Shown here piece after piece: positions 1 through 10,610 of a stretch of DNA of 64,000 bases (positions are counted from its first letter, which is position 1; each line of letters opens with the position of its first letter). The stretch lies in contig QUOL01000003.1 in the NCBI GenBank assembly GCA_009761415.1, forward strand, positions 248,001-312,000. The letters run 5' to 3'. The notes under the pieces were generated by a model. That model had not been told where the DNA came from and did no database searches. It worked only from the letters and a program-made list of their open reading frames with translations. This stretch comes from Sarcomyxa edulis (Eukaryota; Basidiomycota; Agaricomycetes; Agaricales; Mycenaceae). The position numbers were made by a program, and so were the translations under genes.

Positions 1-2
1 TA

Positions 3-194
3 GAACGGATTCACCTCGCTCGTACGAGCGGTGAAGCTCCCGAAGTTGAGGGGCAGAGGGTTGCTGCCCGCGCTGCATATCCGGAGATGAAGAGTTTCGA
101 GGAGTGGGCTGCGACGAGAGCAAAGGGACTAGCATCGAGACCGAAGAATTGGAACCAGTTCTCTATCATACGTCTGATTATGGGGAAAAAGTAG
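3..194 (+). CDS. 3' end of an unrecognised gene (partial, 63 codons visible)
   Basis: Frame 3 is open from the window edge to a TAG at 192-194. The C-terminal residues include the segments RAAYPEMKSFEEWAATRAKG and RPKNWNQFSIIRLIMGKK. They look like real protein, with mixed charged and aromatic residues and no low complexity. The start lies outside the window, and no ATG-initiated ORF can be called except at an internal Met. The antisense reading of the same stretch is also open but is treated as a shadow. The gene converges on the purine-synthesis gene that ends at 355, leaving about 160 bp between the two stops. The family was not recognised. Confidence 0.6.
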   Translation, partial: ERIHLARTSGEAPEVEGQRVAARAAYPEMKSFEEWAATRAKGLASRPKNWNQFSIIRLIMGKK

Positions 195-354
195 GGCCAC
201 AATGAATTTTCTTTGGAAACTTCGGCACAAATCCTGATACAACATATATATTATGACTGCGCTTCATTTACATCGATACTTTTGTTCTTCTTTCCTAGAA
301 GATAAAATGTCGTACACGAAATGCATTAGGAAGGGCGAGTCAACATACCTCATT

Positions 355-3300
355 CTAATTGCACCACTTCCGTGCATTTTGGAACAATCTAAACCATGGA
401 CCGGTCCCTTTCCACGAATCAGTGAACGAAGCTGGGTACCAGCTATTGCTCTCTAGAGCGGCGACACGTTCCGGGTGCGGCATCAGAGCCAACACCCGTC
501 CATCAGGTGTCTGGATTCCAGTGATTCCTCCTGGGCTGCCATTGGGATTCAAAGGATAGACTTCTGTGGGTGCACCGCTAGAATCAATGTATCGCACAGC
601 TAGGAGACCTTGCGATTCCAACAGTTCTCTATGTCCATTCCCAGAGAACGATGCTCGCCCTTCGCCGTGAGCTACAGCAACTGGAAGTTTTGAGCCAACC
701 ATATCACGTAGGAATACAGATGAACGCGTGACACTGTTGTCCACAATCTCGACCATAGAAACCCGACCTTCGAAACGCTCGCTGCGATTGGGCTTGAAGT
801 CGGGCCAATCCTGAGCTCCTGGTATGATCTCTTTGAGATGGCTCAAGAATTGACACCCGTTACATACGGCGAGCGTGAAAGTGGTATCGCGAAGGAAAAA
901 GTCGACAAACTCTTTCCGTGCCGTGTCGTTGAGGAGAGCAGAGTGTGCCCAGCCTTTACCAGCACCCAACACGTCTCCGTACGAGAATCCACCGCAAGCA
1001 GCTAGTCCTCTGAATTCACTGAGGCTAGTCTTCCCACTGAGAATATCAGACATGTGAACGTCGACAGCATCAAACCCTGCAGCAGTAAATGCCCAGGCCA
1101 TCTCGATTTGTCCGTTCACACCTTGTTCACGGAGAATGGCTACCTTTGGCCGTCTGAACAAATCGCGAGCGGGAGCGTAAGAGAACGTGAGGTCGTAGGA
1201 TAAGCCCTTGTTTGTTTCGGATTTGATGAGCTCGAATTCTTCCTTGGCCGCAGCTGCATTGTCGCGAATGGTTTGGATTTGGTAAGACGTATCTGCCCAT
1301 ATCTGTTGTAGCTCTTGACGAGTGCTCGAGAAGATCGGGTTTGAGCCATAGATGATCGTAAAGCTTTGGTCCTCGTGTGATTCGTTGACCTTTCCGATTG
1401 CATGGATGGAAGTCGACGGGAAACCCGCACCTACAAACGCACTCATCAATTCTCCGAGTTTATCAAGCTTGACCTGTACGACAGCCCCCAGTTCCTCGTT
1501 GAACAGTGTGCCAACAGGATCATCCGTGGAATTCGAATGCAGTGCATCGAGAGAGATCTGAACGCCAACCCTCCCTGCGAAACTCATCTCCGCCAGCGTC
1601 GTGAACAAGCCTCCATCTGAACGATCATGATATGCCAACACCAATCCAGGGTGGCTCTTCCTCACGGTTTGACAACCAGTGAAAAACGCTTTCAAAGTCG
1701 CAGGGTCCTCTACATCAGGAGCCTCTTGACCTATCTGCTTGAAGACTTGTGCAAGAGCTGATCCGCCCAGACGTTCTTTCCCATTCGCGAGATCGAAGAA
1801 TACAAGGACAGTTGGTCCTCCCACATCCGTGCGGAGCTGTGGCGTCCATGTTTCACGGACATCATCGACGGGGGCGAACGCGGTAACAATCAGAGATAAA
1901 GGCGAGCTAACTTCCCGCTCATCTCCATCCTGCCTCCATTTCATGGACATGGACATCGAGTCCTTACCCACTGGGATTCCCACCCCAAGGGCAGGACACA
2001 ACTCCATTCCAACCGCTTTAACCGCCTCATACAACCCAGCCCCTTCACCCTTCTTCCCTGCCGCACACATCCAGTTCGCACTCAGCTTGACATGTCCTAA
2101 ATCTCCTACGTTCGACGCTGAAAGGTTCGTGAGTGATTCAGCTATAGCCATGCGTGCAGAAGCGGCTTGGTTGAGGATGGCTATAGGCGTACGTTCACCC
2201 ATAGCCATGGCTTCGCCAGTTATGACAGGTGAAGACGTGTGGTAAGGGTGAGAGAACCCGTACGATGAACGGGTGACAGCAACATCAGCAACTGGAACTT
2301 GCCAAGGCCCGACCATTTGGTCTCTGGTGACGAGTCCAGTGATAGATCTATCGCCGATAGTAATCAAGAACGACTTAGAGCCGACGGAAGGGAGACGGAG
2401 GACACGCTGTACAGCGAGAGAAAGACGGTCCTGCAGGGTGCTTGTGGAAGGCAGATAGCTCGCCAATGACGTATCGAAGGCAGGTTGTAATCGAGCCAGA
2501 TTATTCGTCACATCTGTCCGAGACATTTTTGGGGGTTTACCGAAAAGCGTCGACATCTTTAAGTTGATGATATCCTTCCCGAATAATCGATCTTTTACAA
2601 TCAATTCTTCCGCCTTCGTCGCGACACCAACCACGCTAAAGGGACATCTCTCCCTTTTCGCGATAGCCTCGAACACAACCTCTCTCTCCGGAGATATCGC
2701 GAGGACATACCGCTCCTGACTCTCGTTACACCAAATTTCCATCGGACTCATCGACGAATCTGCAACTAGGACATCTCTAATGTCAAAAATAGCACCGAGC
2801 CCCGAATCATGGACCAGCTCTGGTAGCGCATTCGACAATCCTCCAGCGCCCACGTCGTGAATACTCTGAATCGGACTTTCCGCATCTAGATTCACGCACG
2901 CGTCGATAACCTGCTGACATCTCCTTTGCATCTCGGCGTTATCCCTCTGCACAGACGCGAAATCTAATTCTGCAGAACTTGCGCCAGAAACCTGACTCGA
3001 GGCAGCCCCTCCCCCCAAGCCAATCAACAGTCCAGGACCGCCCAACACCACGATTTTAGCATCAGGAGTGATGGCATCCTTCAATGCGAACTGTGGTCGA
3101 ACATTCCCATAGCCACCAGCGATCATGATGGGTTTGTGGTATCCTCTGACTTCTCGGTCTTTACCATCTTCAGAAATCGCGACGCTCTCCGCAAATGTAC
3201 GAAAATATCCCGTCAACGCAGGTCTTCCGAATTCATTATTGAACGCGCTGGCACCCAGAGGCCCTTCGATCATGATATCGAGCGCTGATGCAATATGAGC

Positions 3301-4461
3301 GGGTCGTCCGTAGTCCGTTTCCCAAGGCTGTTCATAACCTGGAACGAGAAGATTTGAAACCGTGAACCCAGAGAGCCCTGCTTTGGGTTTCGAGCCTCTA
3401 CCCACAGCTCCTTCATCACGGATCTCACCTCCAGAGCCTGTCGCTGCTCCAGGATACGGCGAGACGGCCGTGGGGTGATTGTGAGTTTCTACTTTGATGA
3501 GAATAGGCATTGGCTCTTCATGTGATTGATAGAGGTTCTGGAGATCGGGATTTGGGGAGTTTGTGGAGGCATGAGCTGGACTGAATCGAGGTGCAGAATG
3601 GCCCTTCAGTACAGCGGCATTGTCAGAGTAAGCAGAGATCGTCCCCCCCGGATTGATCTTCTCAGTGTTTCGAATCATCTGGAACAAGGATGAATCGAGA
3701 GGTGCACCGTCAACTGCCCACGAGGCGTTGAAAATCTTGTGTCGGCAATGCTCTGAATTGACCTGGGCGAACATGAATAATTCTGCATCTGTAGGATTTC
3801 TGTCGATCGGGGAGGGTCCAGAAATGAACGCGTCGACGAGGTAATCTATCTCATCTGATGCAAGTGCGAGACCCAATTCTTTGTTGGCCTTAACCAGCAG
3901 GTCCTTCGGAGTAGAGGTTCCCGCCTTGAGATCAATTGTGCGCAGAGGATTGGGCTGCTTGTGAGAGAACAGCAGATCCTGATCTGGGAGGGACGTCTGG
4001 ACCGTTTGAGTCATACGATCGTGAATTAAGTGAGAGAAAGAGTCAACATCAGACTGGACGAGGGTGTGGTGCGTAGTAAACACGAAGGCGACGCCGCGTT
4101 CGAGGCGTTCGACTTGATCGGCGAGGTTGCAGAGTGCTGCGATATCCGTGGCTTTGCTCGACCAAGGTGAGATCGAACCTGGTCTCGGAAGGACGTAGAC
4201 TACGTTCTTGTGTGACTCGATGCTGGACGCAGTGGTGTCCAGAGTAATATCATCTCCGTAAGCTAACAGACGGTCAAGAGATTTCCTGAAAGAGGAATTT
4301 GGATTCGAAAGTTGGGCCTCGGAAGAGTCGTCCTTGCACTTGACAAGATGGATCCATACAGCGTCTACTGAGGATATGTGCGGACACGCCGCCTGTACAC
4401 GAGCGAGGAGGGTATCTCGTTTGGGCACGGAAAAGAACGAAGAGCCTGTTAGAACGAGCAT
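355..4461 (-). CDS. ADE6: Phosphoribosylformylglycinamidine synthase (FGAM synthase, ADE6 type)
   Basis: Large single-polypeptide FGAM synthase of 1368 aa, close to the usual eukaryotic length of about 1340. It converts FGAR plus glutamine and ATP to FGAM, the fourth step of de novo purine synthesis, in the cytosol. Visible family features are the ETHNHPTAVSPYPGAATGSGG segment of the first AIRS-type domain, SIHDVGAGGLSNALPELV, and a C-terminal class I glutamine amidotransferase with the nucleophile Cys in LAVCNGCQ and the His in ALMPHPER. The coding region is one exon. The frame stays open to 4518, but the family-like start is the ATG at 4461 (MLVLTGSSFF). That ATG directly follows CTCGACAG, and a GTATGC donor lies at 4511, so a 50-nt 5' UTR intron (4462-4511) probably ends exactly at the start codon. 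An alternative in-frame ATG at 4509 would add 16 residues. Confidence 0.97.
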   Translation of the reverse strand: MLVLTGSSFFSVPKRDTLLARVQAACPHISSVDAVWIHLVKCKDDSSEAQLSNPNSSFRKSLDRLLAYGDDITLDTTASSIESHKNVVYVLPRPGSISPWSSKATDIAALCNLADQVERLERGVAFVFTTHHTLVQSDVDSFSHLIHDRMTQTVQTSLPDQDLLFSHKQPNPLRTIDLKAGTSTPKDLLVKANKELGLALASDEIDYLVDAFISGPSPIDRNPTDAELFMFAQVNSEHCRHKIFNASWAVDGAPLDSSLFQMIRNTEKINPGGTISAYSDNAAVLKGHSAPRFSPAHASTNSPNPDLQNLYQSHEEPMPILIKVETHNHPTAVSPYPGAATGSGGEIRDEGAVGRGSKPKAGLSGFTVSNLLVPGYEQPWETDYGRPAHIASALDIMIEGPLGASAFNNEFGRPALTGYFRTFAESVAISEDGKDREVRGYHKPIMIAGGYGNVRPQFALKDAITPDAKIVVLGGPGLLIGLGGGAASSQVSGASSAELDFASVQRDNAEMQRRCQQVIDACVNLDAESPIQSIHDVGAGGLSNALPELVHDSGLGAIFDIRDVLVADSSMSPMEIWCNESQERYVLAISPEREVVFEAIAKRERCPFSVVGVATKAEELIVKDRLFGKDIINLKMSTLFGKPPKMSRTDVTNNLARLQPAFDTSLASYLPSTSTLQDRLSLAVQRVLRLPSVGSKSFLITIGDRSITGLVTRDQMVGPWQVPVADVAVTRSSYGFSHPYHTSSPVITGEAMAMGERTPIAILNQAASARMAIAESLTNLSASNVGDLGHVKLSANWMCAAGKKGEGAGLYEAVKAVGMELCPALGVGIPVGKDSMSMSMKWRQDGDEREVSSPLSLIVTAFAPVDDVRETWTPQLRTDVGGPTVLVFFDLANGKERLGGSALAQVFKQIGQEAPDVEDPATLKAFFTGCQTVRKSHPGLVLAYHDRSDGGLFTTLAEMSFAGRVGVQISLDALHSNSTDDPVGTLFNEELGAVVQVKLDKLGELMSAFVGAGFPSTSIHAIGKVNESHEDQSFTIIYGSNPIFSSTRQELQQIWADTSYQIQTIRDNAAAAKEEFELIKSETNKGLSYDLTFSYAPARDLFRRPKVAILREQGVNGQIEMAWAFTAAGFDAVDVHMSDILSGKTSLSEFRGLAACGGFSYGDVLGAGKGWAHSALLNDTARKEFVDFFLRDTTFTLAVCNGCQFLSHLKEIIPGAQDWPDFKPNRSERFEGRVSMVEIVDNSVTRSSVFLRDMVGSKLPVAVAHGEGRASFSGNGHRELLESQGLLAVRYIDSSGAPTEVYPLNPNGSPGGITGIQTPDGRVLALMPHPERVAALESNSWYPASFTDSWKGTGPWFRLFQNARKWCN

Positions 4462-4511
4462 CTGTCGAGATCCGTGAGCAGAGTTACTAAGGGACTGATG
4501 AAACCGCATAC
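4462..4511 (-). other. Probable 5' UTR intron of the FGAM synthase gene
   Basis: On the minus strand the stretch begins GTATGCGG after AAG and ends CTCGACAG immediately before the preferred ATG. It is 50 nt long, typical for this genome. It is in frame with the CDS, so retention would add residues unlike the family. No transcript evidence is available. Confidence 0.5.
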
Positions 4512-4518
4512 CTTGCAA

Positions 4519-5957
4519 AGATGGATTTCCCAGCCGATTCCACTTCTAAGGAGAGCGTTGTAGCACGAGCAGACCGATAACGAGTCAAGAGATCCAACTT
4601 GAAGCTTGAAGCTTTGAAGTGAAGAATGAGTCGGGGAAGAAATTGCACCGCCACCGAAAATCTTCGGTTCTTCGGGCCAATTGATTGCACGTCCTGCGAG
4701 TTTCTGGAGCTCAACTTCAAACACTCCTCGACGCCTGCCACCGTTTTCAACCGTTGTACAATTCATAAAGAGCCGTGATACGAACATGGATGCTATGACT
4801 TGACTGTTAACAGGATCTGGGCTTCCTGCAGACTCTGAATTGGACCGTGTCCTCGAATGTCCAGGTCTCACCAGACATTATACTCAGAGGTGCGATCCAA
4901 CAGAATAATTGAGAACTTGAAACTACGCTTGATCTTTCTATCAATAGCCCTCCTAGTTATGGGTTCTTGCCGCACATTCCTGAAATCCATCAGTTCTGCT
5001 TAGTCCTGTCATAGCTCTATCATGATGGGTTCACAGACGTGCGTTAACTTCTGAAATTCTCCGCTGTTCTGCGATACATCTATTTCACAGATCATCCAAG
5101 GATGTCCTACAAAAGTTCTCTCTACTCCGAACCAAACGAGTTACGCGCTTGAATCGTCAGGGTGTTATACGCTCATCTATCGCCCAGTCGGGTCACTCGG
5201 TTCTCGAAGTTCCTGCGTCATTTTTATTCCAGCGACATAGAAACCGCAATAATGATACCGTCGTATTCATATCGTCTTGCTCACATAGACATCGCCTTCA
5301 GGACACGCCACACAGAAAACTTTAGATCATCTCACGAGCGATGCAGATGAAGTCGATACACGTTCAGCCACATTCATATTAATGAACAAAAGAACCTGGA
5401 GACCCACTCCACGACGCCCCCTCGTGAACGCCATGTTTTCGCGCCCTTCTTTCCGGATCGCCCGTAAAGGCCTTTGGCGCCTTCGACAAAAGGGGTCCGC
5501 TCCTCATGTCGCGGATGTCTCTAGAATATCCGTGAGACGCGAGTGTTTGCGGCCAATCTCAGATTTTTGCAATACAACGCGGTGATGTATCACCTCCCAG
5601 CTGATTATTCCTTTCTCGATACGGGAAACGACGTCGAACTCGACGTTGCTACTCTCGGCAGTCTCAGAGTATCATCTGCAGATATTTATGAACGAGGCCC
5701 TGTGTTTCGTCGTTCATCATCATTTGATTGCCCTTAAGTTACTTATAGACATCCGGAGGGAAGGTCAGGAACCTTTTCATTCATACCATCGTTCCTTTCA
5801 TTTTGTGGTTCTATGAAAGCGCCCCATCTTGATTTCCCTGCGTAATGCCCTAGTCTCACGAACGGGCCTTCGCGGGAACGACTTCTCCATCAAGGAAGCT
5901 GGCCCCGTACGTGTTCGCCTTAAATATTCGTGACCCAGAGAAAACATTCCAAAATCA
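4519..5957. other. Intergenic region, no supported gene
   Basis: This 1.4 kb lies between the divergent starts of FGAM synthase and the small Cys-rich gene. Short ORFs exist on both strands (for example 5543-5737 + and 4449-4871 -). None could be joined into a longer protein or matched to a family. It probably holds both promoters and the FGAM synthase leader. Confidence 0.5.
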
Positions 5958-6351
5958 ATGTGTCGCGACCAATTGTACTCAGACTACTACACTTGCGGGT
6001 GCCTGTTCCCGAGTCAATGTAATGGCCCTCTCGTGAGCCACTCTGTACCCCTTTTGGGTTTGTCATCGTCTAATCCGACTTTTTTTCAGGTTCTCTGCGA
6101 AAATTCGCGGTGCCGAACTTCACCAAACCATGCATGTGGCCTTGGGCAAGCTTGCCCCCACGTTCAAATGTAAGCTCCCTCGTCGATGATATCAATTGCA
6201 AATCTGACTGACGTCCTCTCAAAGTCCCCAAATTATCGGCAGTCGGTTGATAGCTAAAGGTGGACCATGCCCTGCTCACCTTCCCACCCCGAGCGGGAGA
6301 TACCACCGTCGGGGATCCTCGAATCACTTCTTTTCAACAAGTAATGATTAA
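5958..6351 (+). CDS. Small cysteine-rich protein, three exons, 93 aa
   Basis: Exons 5958-6032, 6090-6169 and 6225-6351 join with consistent phases across introns of 57 and 55 nt. Both introns have GT-AG ends. The second has a CTGAC branch-like site, and the first ends in a long T tract before CAG. The protein starts MCRDQLYSDYYTCGCLF and continues with Cys/His pairs (VLCENSRCRTS, NHACGLGQACPHV) and a later GGPCPAHLP. The arrangement MCR - CGC - C..C - H..C - C.H - C..H resembles small basidiomycete Cys-rich proteins that probably bind metal. There is no signal peptide. The longest single frame is only 71 codons, so ORF-based annotation would miss it. Function is unknown. Confidence 0.6.
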
Positions 6352-7025
6352 TTACATTGTATCTCTGTCTGAGACTGTCTCCTCATCTGCGTAAACTGTA
6401 TCGTCTCTCCAAATTTTCTCTTTCTCAGAGGCACTGCTAGACCGCATGCCTCTTTTAGTCTCCGCGGTTATCTCGACCCATTGATTTCGCTTAGTGTAGT
6501 TATGATAATGAAGACACTGAATCTACAAGTAAATTGATCTCAAACCCACTGAGAAGGAACGTAAGTACTTCAGCCTGCACAGCAGTTATTTGTTACAGTT
6601 TGAATCGAAAGCCATTCGAACGGGACCAACAACTTGCAGAATCGAGTTCGACTGCAGAGTCCAGATGTTGAAACAAGACTACTTAGTAGAGAGGATGGAC
6701 TTCAAAATATGAGAGGCATGGTGATTGAGAGTACTAGAATTCGAGCCGTGGTCCAGCATCTAAGGCTAAACAACATCACAACAGTCCATCTTTCTTTTGG
6801 GATTGCAGTGGAGCATAGACAAGCATTGGTTCTACATATATGGGGTTACATACAAGCATAGATCATCATATGGTGTGGCGATAGATATTATCAGTGTTCT
6901 TCCTGTCAACTTTGACAGTCACAAAAAATCTTCGATTGAGACGCAGACAAGTTCACTGCGAACGTATCGATTGGTCAATATCAGGATAGTAAGAATTAGA
7001 ACGACGTGCACTACTTACCAGTCTT
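6352..7025. other. Intergenic region, no gene seen
   Basis: AT-rich 3'-3' spacer between the Cys-rich gene (+) and the disordered-protein gene (-). Short ORFs only, with no splice-compatible coding pattern. Confidence 0.5.
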
Positions 7026-10000
7026 TTACCCATTTCTAGGAGGTGGGGGAGGCATGTTGTACCTTCGATCATCTCGAGGATCACCCCCTCGAGTATAGCC
7101 AGCGCCTCTTCCATATCCCGGGGGAGGTATTCTTGACGAAGGGACAGGAGACCTTGGCCTGTCATAGGATGATGGCCCAGCTGCGTAGTCACCTCTGTCC
7201 CTCCCTCCGATATAGTCTCTATCTAGAGGACCGCTTCCTCCACTACCAGCGGTTCCGCCGGACAAGGGAGGAGGTCTATCGTAGTAACTTCCAGCGCTGC
7301 CGGGAGGAGGAGACAAAGGACGAGGAGGGTAATCCGTTGATGCTCTGCGATCTCGGCCTAGCGGAGAATAGTAACCGGATGACGGTGGATATGTGGCATC
7401 ATCACGTTGCCTTTTCATGGGTGGTCGGATGTCATCCAACGAACCTCCAGGGGGTCCTGGACGTCTGCCAACTGGACTGGGACTGCGGTGGCGGACACGA
7501 GAGAACGGGGGAGGAGTGTCTCCCGCAGAGGGCGGGTAACGAGAACGATCTATGTCTCTTGGGTAACGATGATCAGGAGGAGCAGTTCCAGGAGGTCCAG
7601 AATATGGCTCCGTCAATCTGGAACTAAGAGGACGCTGGCCGCTATCGAAGGGACGGGGAGGAGACCCAGGAGCATACGGCCTACGCTCACGTTCGTCGCG
7701 AGTCTCCCAGCCGTTGTTTCTAGCGGAAGCTACAGGAGGAACATCTCGCTCGAAACGATCTCTTTCTGCATTTGGATAATTACGACGAATATATGACTCT
7801 TCGTCCCAGGGACGACGCCTCTCAGCGTAGATCTGCAATTCCCTCGGTGTGAAACGTCGATCACCATCGATGTCATAAGGCGGCAAGTCAGACGGAGATG
7901 GAATAGCTCGAGTTGGGGAACCAGGCGGATATAAAGTTCGTTCCCGATCTCTGGCTCGATCGGCTGAAGAAGGTGGGGAAAATGGCCTTGGAAATGGTGC
8001 TCGACTATCAGCATAACGAGACGGAGGATCGATGTCCATAAGATCAGACCGTCTGTCGTCGTTGTACCCTCTCTCAGGATCAGGACGATAATTGTTAGAT
8101 CTCGGATCTGGTCTATCACGTTCTGTAACAGGTCCACGATAATCACGCACGTCAGAACGATGAGGTGGAGACGGGGGAGCCTTGGCTACACGGGATTCAT
8201 CACGAACTACTGAACTAGAACGTGGAGGATAGCCAGAAGAGCGCGAAGGGGGTACACGATCCTGAACAGGCGTTACCGGCCTTGAGAACCGATCTGTAGG
8301 ACGTCCAGGACGCTCCTCCAAACGAGCGCTACGTTCATCTTGTGAAACAGGTGGACGAGGAGCTTCAGTGATATCACTGCGGACATTACGATCATCAGTA
8401 GGACCGGGACGTGCCAGACGGTCACGGTCGGGGTTTGCACCACCAGGGCGAGTTGACCGATCATCAGTTGGTGGAACAGGTCTACTACTATGAGCCGGAG
8501 GAGTGACGGCAACATGGGAAAGACGTTCTTCGAGGCTAGGATGAGCGGCAAGACGACTGCTCTCGGGCCTAGCAGAAGGTGGTTGACTGAGCCGATCTTG
8601 CAAGGACGGAGCAGGTCGACTGATTCGATCCTCCAGGGTAACTTTGCGAGCATTTCGGTCTTCGACTGATATGGATGCAGGTGGAGCACGCGCACCACGA
8701 TCTTCAGCAACTGGGCGAGCACTACCCGCAGCTTCCGTTACGCGAGCAGCAGATGGCCTCGCTGAATGATCGTCTGTAGTGGCACCACGACGTTCGTCCA
8801 CTGCAGCTGGCCTTGGCTGACGGGGATCAAGAGGAGGGACACGAGTATCAAGCGCTGCTGCCTGAGTATCAGGAGAAGACATCCGAACATCAGGTCGTGG
8901 AAGGGTCTGACTCTCAGGAGGGGTCCGAGTAACAGCGTCACCAGAAGGACGAACAGGGACATCATCACCGGGAGCAGCGACACGCACACTACGATCATCA
9001 GCCGGGAGTGAGGGCGGAACACGGCCGTCTGAGAGACGTCTATCTGTAGCAGCTAAAGGCTCTGTAGCGGAAGATACTTTGCTGTCATATCGACGAGCAG
9101 GAGCAGTTCGATCGTATGCTGGTTCATAATGGCGCTGCTCGGGAGGCGGTCTTCGAGTATCTGTTGGCGCCCTAGAGCGGTCGTCACGAAGACGATAATC
9201 TGGACGTCTGTTGTCGCGATCCCTTTCGCGCTCCCAATCTCTTTCCCTATGCTCACGATCCCTGTCTCTTTCACGATCTCTCTGATCGTAATATCTCTGA
9301 TCCCTTGGAGGACCAGGAGGAACACCACGGCCCGCTGGGTCATTGCCAGGACGAGAGTCAGGATTGCCATTGGAACGGAGAGTGGGTGAAGCTGGAGGAC
9401 GGTCAGAATCCCGTGGACGCCTATCATCTGGGGGAGGGCCGTCTCTATGCATCCAACCACCATCACGAGGCGCCCGAGCATCGTCTTTGCTGTCTAGTAC
9501 AGCCGACTTATCGGGAGAGATGTCGCTGGGCGCAGCCCCTGCACCTCCGTAAGTGGACTCACCCAGGCCAGGTCTATCGCCTGCTGGCTTTGGATTCCCT
9601 GATGGTGGGCCTCCCTGGGTTCGACCGCGATTCATAGGATCGAACCTCGAGCGAGGTGGCAAGTTATCAGAACCCCCTGGAGAGGCAGCCATGAGGGAGG
9701 ACTTCGACCCCAGAGCATGACGAGAGTCGCTCTCAGTCTTGATCCCAGCCGACGGAGGTCCAGAAGCGGAGTTAGGCTTGATGTTAGTATTGCCAGTGTT
9801 GTTAGTATTGCTGGTGTTGACGCTGTAACGTCTTCCGCGTCCTTCAGGATTGCCAGTCTGGGTATTCTGTAACAATGATCAAGGGTCAGTGGAAGATGCA
9901 ACATAATTTCGACGGGAAAGAACAAGTAGCACATTGTTTGGAAGTTGAGAACCGCCCACGGGAGGACCAGCGGTTTTTCTTGTGTCCCAACCTTCCTTGT

Positions 10001-10610
10001 TCTGGTTGCGAGCAGGGCGCCTGGAAGGATCGGATGGCGATACAGGGCCCTTAGAAGCGATTGGTTGTGTTGGGACGTCCCAAGGGGTTGGAGTATAGCC
10101 CGGGCCTTGGTAATCAGAAGGGATTTGCTCGGGATGAGGCGGAACTGGAGACTGAGCAGCGTTAGGACCCAAGTAGATACTAGCTAGAGCTGCAGGCTGT
10201 GGAACATCACGATAAAACTCGTGTTGGCCATTTTTGATCATTTCTTTGAGATTCTCAAGAACCTCGAGATCGCTCTGGCCTGGTGGGAGCGATGGTTGGG
10301 ATCGTGGAGGAAAAAAGTGCTGAGGCTGTTGCTGATGAACATTACCATGCATTGGCCCCATATTGAAGTTGTTGTAACCAAAGCCGCCTCCACCACCAAA
10401 GCTGGGAGAAATCTGAAACGCGGAAGGATTCCCACCAGACGACGAAGCGACCGAGAAAGGTGAAGACATGAGATTTGCGCCTGCTGGCTCTTCGCTGGGA
10501 GTTGGAACGAGATAGTGTGTGTTCGGATCCTCTGTAAGAGTCGTCACAGTCCGTTCACGGTTGTTGACGTTGTTGCGACCTTTTCGTTTCTTGTTTTGCC
10601 GTGTCGCCAT
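7026..10610 (-). CDS. Large disordered Pro/Arg/Ser-rich protein, two exons, 1172 aa
   Basis: Exon 1 is 10610-9933 and exon 2 is 9866-7026. The 66-nt intron (9867-9932) begins GTGCTA, ends TTACAG, and keeps the frame (QLPNN then NTQTGNPEGRG). The N-terminus MATRQNKKRKGRNN is basic and could act as a nuclear signal. A short ordered-looking patch reads LEVLENLKEMIKNGQHEFYR. The rest is low complexity: a run of RDRERDRDRE-type residues near residue 430, then hundreds of Pro, Asp, Arg and Ser repeats with many RxxRP and DDR motifs, ending MPPPPPRNG. This composition suggests an RNA- or chromatin-associated nuclear protein, but no catalytic domain or named family was recognised. Antisense ORFs across it are composition artefacts. 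Confidence 0.8.

Noticed and set aside
11..202. 63-codon minus-strand ORF at the left edge.
   Set aside because: The opposite strand reads as a better protein ending at 194; the minus ORF is treated as its shadow.
4449..4871. 140-codon minus-strand ORF upstream of FGAM synthase.
   Set aside because: It overlaps the synthase start region in another frame, has no recognisable motif and is probably leader sequence.
7043..9934. Several ORFs of 80-194 codons antisense to or in other frames of the disordered-protein gene.
   Set aside because: They arise from the Arg/Pro/Asp repeat composition and share no independent features.
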